DNA of 64,000 bases, taken from assembly GCA_032718475.1 (NCBI GenBank), contig JAUCBJ010004750.1:1-64000 (forward strand), written 5' to 3'. Positions 55,171-64,000 of the stretch are shown one piece after another; the stretch's first letter is position 1; every line of letters starts with the position of its first letter. The notes beneath the pieces are model-generated. The model saw nothing but the letters and a program-made list of their open reading frames with translations, made no database searches and had not been told where the DNA came from. Origin of the DNA: Nemertoderma westbladi (taxonomy: Eukaryota > Xenacoelomorpha > Nemertodermatida > Nemertodermatidae). A program made the position numbers and the translations under genes.

Positions 55171-55384
55171 CTTTAATATATAGTAAATTATCCTCTCCAA
55201 GGTGGTGGTGTATTATATTTACTGTTGGAACGGGACACACTAGGCAAGTAGATGTAATCTTAGTGAGGTAGATATCGGGGTGTTCCTTAATAAGGTCAGA
55301 TATTGATAAAGAACCAGCACAAAGAGACTCTCTGATGGAAACATCTGTAACCGAATCACCAGTAGCCCAAATAAGGGTGGCAAT
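55171..55384 (-). CDS. Gene X, predicted exon 2
   Basis: 214 bp from acceptor ...atattattttcag to donor TTAAAG|GTAAGC. It reads from phase 0 through 71 codons and ends with one base over, matching exon 3. The peptide contains IATLIWATGDSVTDVSIRES and DLIKEHPDIYLTKITSTCLV. Not recognised. Confidence 0.65.
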
Positions 55385-55775
55385 CTGAAAATAATATTTA
55401 ATACGGAAACATTTCAGAGAAAAATCGCGAAGAAATATCTTAATAATGGGTAAACAGTAAGGGGGTGGTAAAATGGGAAATTACTTCATTGTTTTGGTTA
55501 GTAGCCATGTCACTAACTTGATCCTTTCCCCTAATATTAAATACACTAAAACATTTTTTAACACTGTAAAAGCAACAAGTATGGATGTAGTTACAATCAA
55601 AATAACATTAAGAAAATACTGCATATGAAACTTAAATTGTCTAAAAGGTGTTATATTTTTGGTGGATATATTTTACAATAAAATGTATGAATTGATAACT
55701 CCCGTAAGATCTCAGCGTCGCGTCGCGGTACCTAATATTTAATTATTAATGGTATAAACACTATAACATATGTTT
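55385..55775. other. Part of gene X intron 1
   Basis: AT-rich, no coding signal. Confidence 0.4.
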
Positions 55776-55777
55776 CA

Positions 55778-56910
55778 ACAGTGGATCGACTGGTAATATC
55801 ACCGGAGGATTCAGTGGATCAACTGGTAATATCACCGGAGGATTCAGTGGATCGACTGGTAATATCACCGGAGGATTCAGTGGATCAACTGGTATAACAC
55901 CGGATGGATTCAGTGGATCGACTGGTGATAGCACCGGAGGATTCAGTGGATCGACCGGTGATAGCACCGGAGGATTCAGTGGATCGACCGGTGATAGCAC
56001 CGGAGGATTCAGTGGTTCGACCGGTGATAGCACCGGAGGATTCAGTGGATCAACCGGTGTAAGCACCGGTGGATTCAGTGGATCGACCGGTGATAGCACC
56101 GGTGGATTCAGTGGATCGACCGGTGATAGCACCGGTGGATTCAGTGGATCGACCGGTGATAGCACCGGAGGATTCAGTGGATCGACCGGTGATAGCACCG
56201 GAGGATTCAGTGGATCGACCGGTGATAGCACCGGAGGATTCAGTGGATCGACCGGTGATAGCACCGGAGGATTCAGTGGATCGACCGGTGATAGCACCGG
56301 AAGATTCAGTGGATCGACCGGTCATAGCCCCGGAAGATTCAGTGGATCAACCGGTGTAAGCACCGGTGGATTCAGTGGATCGACCGGTGATAGCACCGGT
56401 GGATTCAGTGGATCGACCGGTGATAGCACCGGAAGATTCAGTGGATCGACCGGTCATAGCCCCGGAGGATTCAGTGGATCAAAGTGGATCGACCGGTGAT
56501 AGCACCGGTGGATTCAGTGGATCGACCGGTGATAGCCCCGGAGGATTCAGTGGATCGACCGGTGATAGCACCGGTAGGATTCAGTGGATCGACCGGTGAT
56601 AGCACCGGAGGATTCAGTGGATCGACCGGTGATAGCACCGGAGGATTCAGTGGATCGACCGGTGATAGCACCGGAGGATTCAGTGGATCGACCGGTGATA
56701 GCACCGGTGGATTCAGTGGATCGACCGGTGATAGCACCGGAGGATTCAGTGGATATACCGGTGATAGCACGTGATGATTCAGTGGATCGACTGGTGATAG
56801 CACCGGAGGATTCAGTGGATGGACTGGTGATAGCACCGGAGGATTCAGTGGATCGACTGGTGATAGCACGTGATGATTCAGTGGATCGACTGGTGATAGC
56901 ACCAGAGGAT
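55778..56910. repeat. 33-bp minisatellite (about 34 units) in gene X intron 1
   Basis: Units contain ggattcagtggatcgaccgg and tgatagcaccgga; 33 bp equals 11 codons. Minus reading SPVDPLNPPVL, plus readings such as DSVDRPVIAPE. Open frames of 77-178 codons result from the codon-sized period. Irregular joints occur at 56480 and 56575. Confidence 0.9.
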
Positions 56911-56936
56911 TACTCTGTATGTTTCTAACATCATAC

Positions 56937-57476
56937 CTGTAAACGTAACGGTTCATTGTTTTCCAACAAAGGTGGTAAGGCTAATTTCAGCCACATTTGG
57001 CACATAAATTCATTAGGAAGTTCTCCCCTTGCCATTACATCCTGAGCTTGCGAAGGCATTTCAACCTGACAGTTAATACATCGACTAACTGCAGGTAATA
57101 AGCTACATAATTTTTCGGTTTGTGGGGGGTAATAATCTCCACCTTCGGTCGGAATAAGCCCAGACCAGCACTGAGCATGTGGCATCATGCTGTCCCAGAC
57201 GCTCTCATCCACGAATCCAATACCTGTATCAGCTGTTTCACCCTCTCTCCCAAAGGATGGCGATTTAGTTTCAGTTTCATCCGATTCTCCTGTCCTACTA
57301 GCGGATGAGTATTTTGCTCGTACAAGTACAGAAACAGATTCCATATCATAAAATACTGCATCCTGAAGGTCCGACTCGGCACACTTATCGGTCAAAGCGT
57401 TTCTGGAAACAAGTATCTCCATAGTGGTATTAGGCCAACTGTTCCAATCAATGATGTAGTTGTACCCCTCCTCCAT
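56937..57476 (-). CDS. Gene X, first coding exon
   Basis: ATG at 57474-57476 (MEEGYNYIIDWNSWPNTTME), exactly 180 codons, then donor TTACAG|GTATGA. The product is acidic, with Ser/Glu-rich residues about 60-90, a Cys pair (SRCINCQVEM) and the segment MCQMWLKLALPPLLENNEPL. I do not recognise the protein. Phase 0 matches exon 2. The gene is transcribed away from gene Y, the ATGs being 1.3 kb apart. Intron 1 carries a 33-bp minisatellite, and intron 2 carries LINE debris and a 70-bp satellite. Confidence 0.65.
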
Positions 57477-57629
57477 TTGTTATAGTATATTTGAGAGATA
57501 TTTACGCGATACAATGAGAGCAGATGGTACTCTAGGCGTGTAGGCTATTTACTTTTAAAATGTAAGCATGTGTACTTTAAACAAAGGCTACAGGTAGTTG
57601 ACAATTGCATTTGCACATATTTGGAGACA

Positions 57630-57662
<33 letters not shown>

Positions 57663-58777
57663 CGCAAAACCCGCCTTGGCGAATTAAATTAATAAAATTA
57701 ATTGAATTAAATTTGCAACCCGTGTTTTTTTTTGGAAACCTGGTATTTTCACATCGGGGTAAACTGCAAATTGAAATTAACAGATGAAAGACTGGTTGAC
57801 TGGTATACTATATCTCACATATGGGCATTTCAAGTAGCATTTATTTACGCTTATTTGCCATTGTCATCTTACATAACTAAGACACCTGTCTAGACCAAAA
57901 TAATATAATATCTACATACTAATCGTATTGAATAAGCATTGTATGTACTTTAACCAAGGCAAAAGCATTCATAGCTTGAGACCTTGTTGATCTTTACCTT
58001 TTAAAATTGTTTCCTTACCTTGATAAAAAGTCAAACCAGATGGCATTATAAAAATAATAGATGAAAGATGGGCCTAATATTATAATAGTTTTACAATTGC
58101 AAACGACCTAGATTGACAAAAATATCATATAAATTATTGAAGATAAGATAATGCTAATTCTAATGAACCGGTACAAACTGTGTGACCAATGTTGTAGGAA
58201 TTTATATAAGCCTAGCAGAAAAATACAATTATATAAATAAATATTATGTCTAAGTATATTTACATAAATCTTCAAAGAGGAACAGGTAAGTACATACATA
58301 AATAAATTTACAAAAGGCTTATTGTTGGAATTTCGTTTGTCTGGGTTGGTACTTTACGGTACAAACACAGACAATAACACGGAACACGGTTACAATTTGA
58401 TGCAACGCAAAACCCACTAAGAACAGGCATACATGTTGTTTACAATAATATTTTATTGTCATATATTGTGATGCTAAATACAAAATTAAATGTTCCGCCG
58501 AAACCAGAAGCCACATATTGTTAATGTCAGGAAATGATTGGTTACCCCGGCCCAGATGGCTTTGCCAAGCCTCACTCATACACTGCCTCATTCATTCAAT
58601 CTACAGCAGTACCAAACTGCCTAGTGCAGAGTGTTGAGGCAGATGGACTCCCTTTGTACCTAGAGTTGTAGTAACTAACCTCTATCTGGAAATGCAGTAA
58701 TGCAACAGCAACGCGTAAAGCTCCATAGAGGTCAAACTTTGCTTTCACTAAATGCTTTTCGATCAACTCACTAAAAT
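57477..58777. promoter_or_regulatory. Shared upstream region of divergent genes X and Y
   Basis: 1.3 kb between the ATGs of gene X (-) and gene Y (+). It includes a G-run of 27 (57630-57656). It presumably holds both promoters; no specific element was identified, and the small frames here are not convincing. Confidence 0.35.
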
Positions 58778-61115
58778 ATGGCTGCTAATTTCACACTGGG
58801 AGATATTCCGGCATGGTCTAAATTAATTCCACCTAATTGCCATAATGATGTTGTATTAATGTTGTACGAAAAAGAAGATATGGAAGCTTTTTCATTCGTG
58901 GAAGACACAGTCAAATTTAGACCGAACAATTACAGAGTGTTTAACGATGGCGTTCTTCTACTTTGCATGGTGAATAATCTTTCTGGTGGAACAATTAGTC
59001 TACAAGTTCTATCAAAATCCACACCCTCCCAACGGCTGTTCCTCACCAATCAATATTCAGTTGCAAATAATATTAACTGCTTCCTTAATGATGAGGATTT
59101 GAATTGCGCAAATCAAATCGCTATTAGAAATTTTATATTACATTTTAAAGCAATAATTCGTAAACTCGCATTGAGTGGCCTTGATTACGGGGCCCCATTA
59201 GTCGCCCCAAAACTAAACATATCCTCACCGAAACCTGTGCCGAAACCCCGCAAGTCTAGAGACCTGTCCTACTTCGTAGACCTGGACAGCGATTCTTATG
59301 AACACGAAAACATTTACGAGAACATAGACCCGCCGTTACGTCGGAATATACCGGCGACTAACTCCGGTACTTACACACGGCCGCGTCACAAACCGGACAC
59401 CGACGCAGAAACGCAAACGGAAACGCGAAACGAATCCACAGGGAACAACTCGTGGTGCCAAGCCGACGTGAAGACGGTGAGTCAGCTTATCCACCACCCT
59501 TCCCACAGCGCCGCCACACAGACATTGCCACAACTCGTCCACGGCGACACCCAAACTCTGGGATATCTGTTCGGGGACGCCGACGACTTGAGAAACAAAG
59601 CAATGAGTCCCACAGACTCGTTGGAAGTCGGGGCCTCCCATAACAACTACAACTTATTCCCGATCGGCCACGCCCACATCAGTATTACCCGAGACATTAT
59701 CAGCAGGGCCAAGGTAGTTGGTGACGAGGAGTTTGTCTACTTCTCTGAGGGTTCCGGGGACCCTAATCTGGTCGCCGCCTCGCATTGCCACCACCTCCAC
59801 GAGGCGGATATCCTAACGGGAAAGTCCCGACGAATAAACCGACTGTTCCCTCCTTCTCGGAGCTCCACCGCGTTCCATATTGTTTCGTCGAACGACCTCC
59901 GGACGCAGCCGACCAGTAACTACCGTCCGGCCGTGAGCCCGGTACACAGCGGGGAGTTCAGCGCCGCCATGGCCAATATCCCGCGGGAGCGCGCCAACAT
60001 CGTCAACAAGTTCCTCAACGACTCGGGACTCCGGAGCAAAACCGTGTCGGAGGTTTCCAACCCGGACAGCAGCGTCGATACCAACATGGCCAAACAATGT
60101 CTCACCGACTTGGACGCCTTCCTCGATACGTTGTCTACACGCGATGCCGCCGATAAGAAACCGCCCCCCTCCTGCGCCTCCTATAACCCCAGCGAGGACG
60201 ACATATCCTACTACGGCTCCGAGATCGACGACCCCTCCCGTTGCCCCGCCTACTTCCTCCCGATGAACGATCTCCATAGTAACGCGGACTTCGAGCACCT
60301 CGGCATTCCGTTGCGTAGCGACGAAGGCCGGGAAGTCCTCCCGGAGGAATACTCCCTCCCTTCCGTCTACGAACACGCTAAAGGCGCGCAGCCGGTGCAC
60401 AGCAGCTCGCCTAACGTAAAGGCCTTGAAGCCGCCGAGAAATCCTCCCAAACCCAAAACGCATTTAAAGACCTCGCGACCCGACCAATCCGCTGCTAAGA
60501 AACCGATAACTCCTTTCGATTGGAGGAAGGATTTGCGCGGAGGTCGGCCGGCAGGGGGTGTCATGCAGCCTGGGCGGAGGCCGTTGGGGGGACCGGGGGT
60601 GGGGGGCAGACGGGCTGGGGCGAGTCCGGACAGGGGGAACAGGGGGGTCCCAGTAGGTTTTAGCCCGGAGAGGGGGAACAGGGGGGTCCCAGTAGGTGTT
60701 AGTCCGGAGAGGGGGGACAGGGGGGTCCCAGTAGGTTTTAGCCCGGAGAGGGGGAACAGGGGGGCCCCCGTAGGTGTTAGTCCGGAAAGGGGGAACAGGG
60801 GGGTCCCCAGTAGGTGTTAGTCCGGAGAGGGGGAAACAGCTGCCCCCCAGGGGTCGACAGACTGCCCCTCGGGGGAGGGCCAGTCCATCCGCGGTCACTC
60901 GGTCTCCCAACCACCCGCAACCCCGAGCCAAATCGGAGGATCGGCTGTTACAGAGTCGAATTCCCACGAGGAAGTCGGATCCCTTGACTAGGGATCGAAC
61001 TCGGGACCCTGGGGGCGGTAGAGCCTTGAATAATGAGTCATCGGGTCGGGGTTCCCGCGGTAAGATCCCGATTATCCGAAACATCCCGACTGCTACCGAC
61101 GCCGTCAACTTTTGA
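58778..61115 (+). CDS. Gene Y: unrecognised intronless gene with Arg/Gly repeat tail
   Basis: ATG at 58778 (MAANFTLGDIPAWSKLIPPN) opens 680 codons to TAG 60818-60820. Residues 1-135 look like a folded domain; then Pro/Lys motif PKPVPKPRKSR (about 151), tyrosine cluster YEHENIYENIDPP (about 175), a long Ser/Asp-rich region, and from about residue 612 five repeats of 13 residues (GNRGVPVGFSPER, 39 bp). In the last repeat a C-run has 4 instead of 3 bases (60805-60808), which shifts the frame to the early stop. The other frame stays open from there to TGA 61113-61115 with repeat, then non-repeat basic tail (KSEDRLLQSRIPTRKSDPL). The intact protein would be about 780 residues. GC is much higher from about 59220. 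Pro-rich and Tyr motifs suggest a signalling adaptor; this is inference. Confidence 0.7.
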
Positions 61116-61740
61116 TATATTTACCCCAATTGAGGCACCGCGTTGCCACTCACACTTAGGCTGCCGGTGCTACACATTTAGCGGTTATTTATTTATATTT
61201 AGTCCATAAGTTCCCGGTTGGATTTTCAGCTTGATGCAGATTAATGTTGTTATTCGCCGAACAATAATCCTACATCTCCGGCAACACATCTATGGTTCGC
61301 GATCAGCCTTATGAATTATCTATTAATCTACATTATCAAGTTCATTGATTTTCAGAAGACGTTACAGTAATGTTTCATGCACAGGCTCAGTTTCAGTCGT
61401 GTTCCGTCCTTCCAGGGTGATGCTGGGCTTTGGCAATAGGATGTTACCGATCACCACAACTTTAACCTGCGTAAACAAGGGATTCGCTTCCAGTGGTGAC
61501 CAAATTTGAGATGACGTCCGGGTTGGTTATCATCTAGCATTATTTTAACCCCAATCTAGACTCAGATACCAGTCAGTTAGACACCAGAATGAATTGTCTA
61601 CCTAATTAGTGATTTGACACTGATTAAGATGAGATCCTAGATTCTAATAGGAACATAAGTTACACACCCAAAAACTGTAAAATCTGTCGACTTCCTTATA
61701 TGGACAATGTTAAATGATAGAATCCGGATCCGCGGTTTAC
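61116..61740. other. Intergenic DNA, no gene seen
   Basis: Presumed 3' flank of gene Y. No clear poly(A) signal directly after the stop; no other feature. Confidence 0.4.
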
Positions 61741-61754
61741 TCTAACCCCTTGTC

Positions 61755-62745
61755 CGGCGTGTAGGTGGTCCTGAGGGTAGGTGATCCGGAGGGTAGGTGG
61801 TCCGGAGGGTAGGTGGTCCGGAGGGTAGGTGGTCCGGAGGGTAGGTGGTCCGGAGGGTAGGTGGTCCGGAGGGTAGGTGGTCCGGAGTGTAGGTGGTCCG
61901 GAGGGTAGGTGGTCCGGAGGGTAGGTGGTCCGGAGGGTAGGTGGTCCGGAGGGTAGATGGTCCGGAGGGTAGGTGGTCCGGAGGGTAGGTGGTCCGGAGG
62001 GTAGGTGGTCCGGAGGGTAGGTGGTCCGGAGGGTAGGTGGTCCGGAGGGTAGGTGGTCCGGAGGGTAGGTGGTCCGGAGGGTAGGTGGTCCGGAGGGTAG
62101 GTGGTCCGGAGGGTAGGTGGTCCGGAGGGTAGGTGGTCCGGAGGGTAGGTGGTCCGGAGGGTAGGTGGTCCGGAGGGTAGGTGGTCCGGAGGGTAGGTGG
62201 TCCGGAGGGTAGGTGGTCCGGAGGGTAGGTGGTCCGGAGTGTAGGTGGTCCGGAGGGTAGGTGGTCCGGAGGGTAGGTGGTCCGGAGGGTAGGTGGTCCG
62301 GAGGGTAGGTGGTCCGGAGGGTAGGTGGTCCGGAGGGTAGGTGGTCCGGAGGGTAGGTGGTCCGGAGGGTAGGATGGTCCGGAGGGTAGGTGGTCCGGAG
62401 GGTAGGTGGTCCGGAGGGTAGGTGGTCCGGAGGGTAGGTGGTCCGGAGGGTAGGTGGTCCGGAGGGTAGATGGTCCGGAGGGTAGGTGGTCCGGAGGGTA
62501 GGTGGTCCGGAGGGTAGGTGGTCCGGAGTGTAGGTGGTCCGGAGGGTAGGTGGTCCGGAGGGTAGGTGGTCCGGAGGGTAGGTGGTCCGGAGGGTAGGTG
62601 GTCCGGAGGGTAGGTGGTCCGGAGGGTAGGTGGTCCGGAGGGTAGATGGTCCGGAGGGTAGGTGGTCCGGAGGGTAGGTGGTCCGGAGGGTAGGTGGTCC
62701 GGAGGGTAGGTGGTCCGGAGGGTAGGTGGTCCGGAGGGTAGGTTG
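61755..62745. repeat. 16-bp minisatellite (about 62 units)
   Basis: Unit ggtccggagggtaggt, very uniform, with occasional gtgtagg or gtagatgg variants and one 17-bp joint near 62373. The frame cycles every 48 bp, giving minus readings LPSGPPTLRTTYPPDH of 340-370 codons that are by-products. Confidence 0.95.
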
Positions 62746-63480
62746 TACCAATGAAACAATATAACAGTAAATATCCGGTCTGCGGGACTGCGCCCCGTAG
62801 CTGGTCATTTATTCCTATTTAATAATTTTTTTTATGTTTTTATCTTTCTACATAATTATATTCTGTTTGTATGTTTATTAGTATTAACTTTTATAATTTG
62901 GTTATGGGACGTAATATTTGTTATTTTTGTATGTGTTTGTAAAAAAACTCTCTCTCAACTCTATTGCAGTCTTCCGTGAATCCATATACCATAATTATTT
63001 ATCTGGTATGCCAGGTATCCTTATATACTATCTGTACAATTTTTTTTATTTTAATTAAATTTTAATTCATTATGTGTTGGGTGCGGTATATTACCTAAGC
63101 AATCGAAGTAACTGCAGTATTTTATAAAGATATGCGTTGGTTTAAATTCGTTTAATATTTTTAATTAATTACGGTATTATTAGTTTAATTACTCTTAAGT
63201 TAATATTTTGTAAAAGTTAATAAGTGCAGTTAAACTTCTCAGCTATATATTTTGTCCTACAATGTTGTCCTAATAGAAAATCTCAGAAAGATTATTAGAG
63301 AAACTCCGTTCTTTGGAATCTCAGTAATTGCGCGCGAAACCCTCGAGGGGGGTAAATGCGGACAACGTTACTTTTGTAGGGAAAAACGTGATTTTGCAAT
63401 GGAAATATGTTTTTTTGCTATCGGTGTTTGAAATGTTATTTTCTCGTCGGTGATGCTGGACCTATCTCTCGCCTTTCCTT
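62746..63480. other. Intergenic AT-rich DNA
   Basis: No gene seen. Confidence 0.5.
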
Positions 63481-63529
63481 GCCTTGACCCTTGTCACGAC
63501 TGCGAGAACTAGAACCAGTCCAGTTCACC

Positions 63530-63691
63530 ATGCGTATTCTCTCTCTCAATGAGGCCACCATAGCACAATATCGAGCGCTGACTGGTCCTTATGGCGATAT
63601 CAATGTCCTGGGAGAAGTTCTACCATTTATCTACCAACCCCCCCCCCCCCCCCCCCCCTACCGACAACGGCAAAGTAAAGTTCCCATATGA
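63530..63691 (+). CDS. Weak candidate first exon or short ORF
   Basis: ATG at 63530 opens MRILSLNEATIAQYRALTGP and FIYQ, then a C-run of 21 (63638-63658) read as prolines, and stop at 63689-63691. The N-terminal part has ordinary composition but nothing is recognised and the C-run is a common local feature. It may be chance. Confidence 0.2.
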   Translation: MRILSLNEATIAQYRALTGPYGDINVLGEVLPFIYQPPPPPPPYRQRQSKVPI

Positions 63692-64000
63692 TAGAGTGCC
63701 CGGGGGTGTTCCAACATACTTAACATCTTTACATCTACCCAAGGCCATCTAAACATCTTATTTAGATGGGGCGATATACAAAAAAGTGGCCAAACCAGAG
63801 TCATTTTTTGGGAAAAAATAAAGTTTCTCAAAACCCAACATATGATATATATTCTGAAAGCTCAGAGTTCGTAGAATTCAGAGCGAGTATTGGCCGACCT
63901 TAAATATGATATGTAAAAAAAATATATTACTTGTCCCTTCCTGTCCACTATACCTATAACCATTATTTTAATAGGATAATTGGTTACAGGCGTGGGACAT
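63692..64000. other. Window end, no gene seen
   Basis: AT-rich DNA without recognisable features. Confidence 0.4.

Noticed and set aside
55761-56956. Pro-rich repeat protein SPVDPLNPPVL, possibly an extra exon of gene X
   Set aside because: Exon 1 and exon 2 of gene X join in phase across the array, and both strands are open because of the 33-bp period.
59336-60564. Minus-strand ORFs of 101-216 codons opposite gene Y
   Set aside because: They are shadows of the GC-rich coding strand of gene Y.
61696-62808. Minus-strand ORFs of 340-370 codons, Pro/Thr-rich
   Set aside because: Entirely produced by a 16-bp minisatellite; two frames are open at once with the same peptide.

Overview
The window reads as nuclear DNA of an animal, most likely a marine invertebrate and possibly a deuterostome. 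The support is GT-AG introns, poly(A) signals, homologues of metazoan genes (MPHOSPH8/MPP8, TRAPPC14/MAP11, a barrier-to-autointegration-factor-like protein), BEL/Pao and APE-type LINE retrotransposons, and AT-rich intergenic DNA. The species is an inference; no ribosomal or mitochondrial marker is present. Layout: 1-330 holds a possible 3' exon (-). 1.37-2.3 kb is a hairpin of a dispersed repeat. 4.5-8.0 kb is a decayed minus-strand LINE (LINE-A) between direct repeats. 8.3-8.75 kb is a small inverted-repeat element. 9.1-11.05 kb (-) is a BAF-like domain followed by about 18 copies of an 84-bp, 28-residue basic repeat. 13.5-15.7 kb (+) is an intronless MPP8. 16.6-21.1 kb (-) holds the last two exons of a TRAPPC14 homologue around a 3.2-kb 39-bp minisatellite. 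21.5-28.8 kb (+) is an old LINE (LINE-C) interrupted by a younger LINE (LINE-B) that is flanked by direct repeats of about 342 bp. 28.8-36.4 kb is two giant minisatellites (47 and 32 bp). 37.6-49.9 kb is a 12.27-kb LTR retrotransposon with 1257-bp LTRs. 50.9-51.8 kb is a foldback element. 52.1-57.5 kb (-) is an unrecognised multi-exon gene X. 53.8-54.6 kb is a 70-bp satellite that matches the 3' end of LINE-B. 58.8-61.1 kb (+) is an unrecognised intronless gene Y. 61.7-62.75 kb is a 16-bp minisatellite. How the parts relate: host genes are few, about six loci, and lie in a matrix of mobile and tandemly repeated DNA. Two of them, the MPP8 homologue (in mammals part of the HUSH complex that silences LINEs and intronless DNA) and the BAF-like protein (family binds foreign or naked DNA), belong to families that handle mobile DNA; a functional link here is only inference. 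Most notable: the BAF-like repeat protein interrupted by two copies of one nonsense change; an LTR element that keeps gag-protease but has lost RT, most of RNase H and integrase, and carries an extra 3' zinc-knuckle ORF; LINEs with TAG-repeat tails and very long target duplications; and a satellite that appears to have been born from a LINE 3' end. Limits: homologies rest on visual recognition, exon chains on splice sites and phase, and no alignment or transcript data were available.
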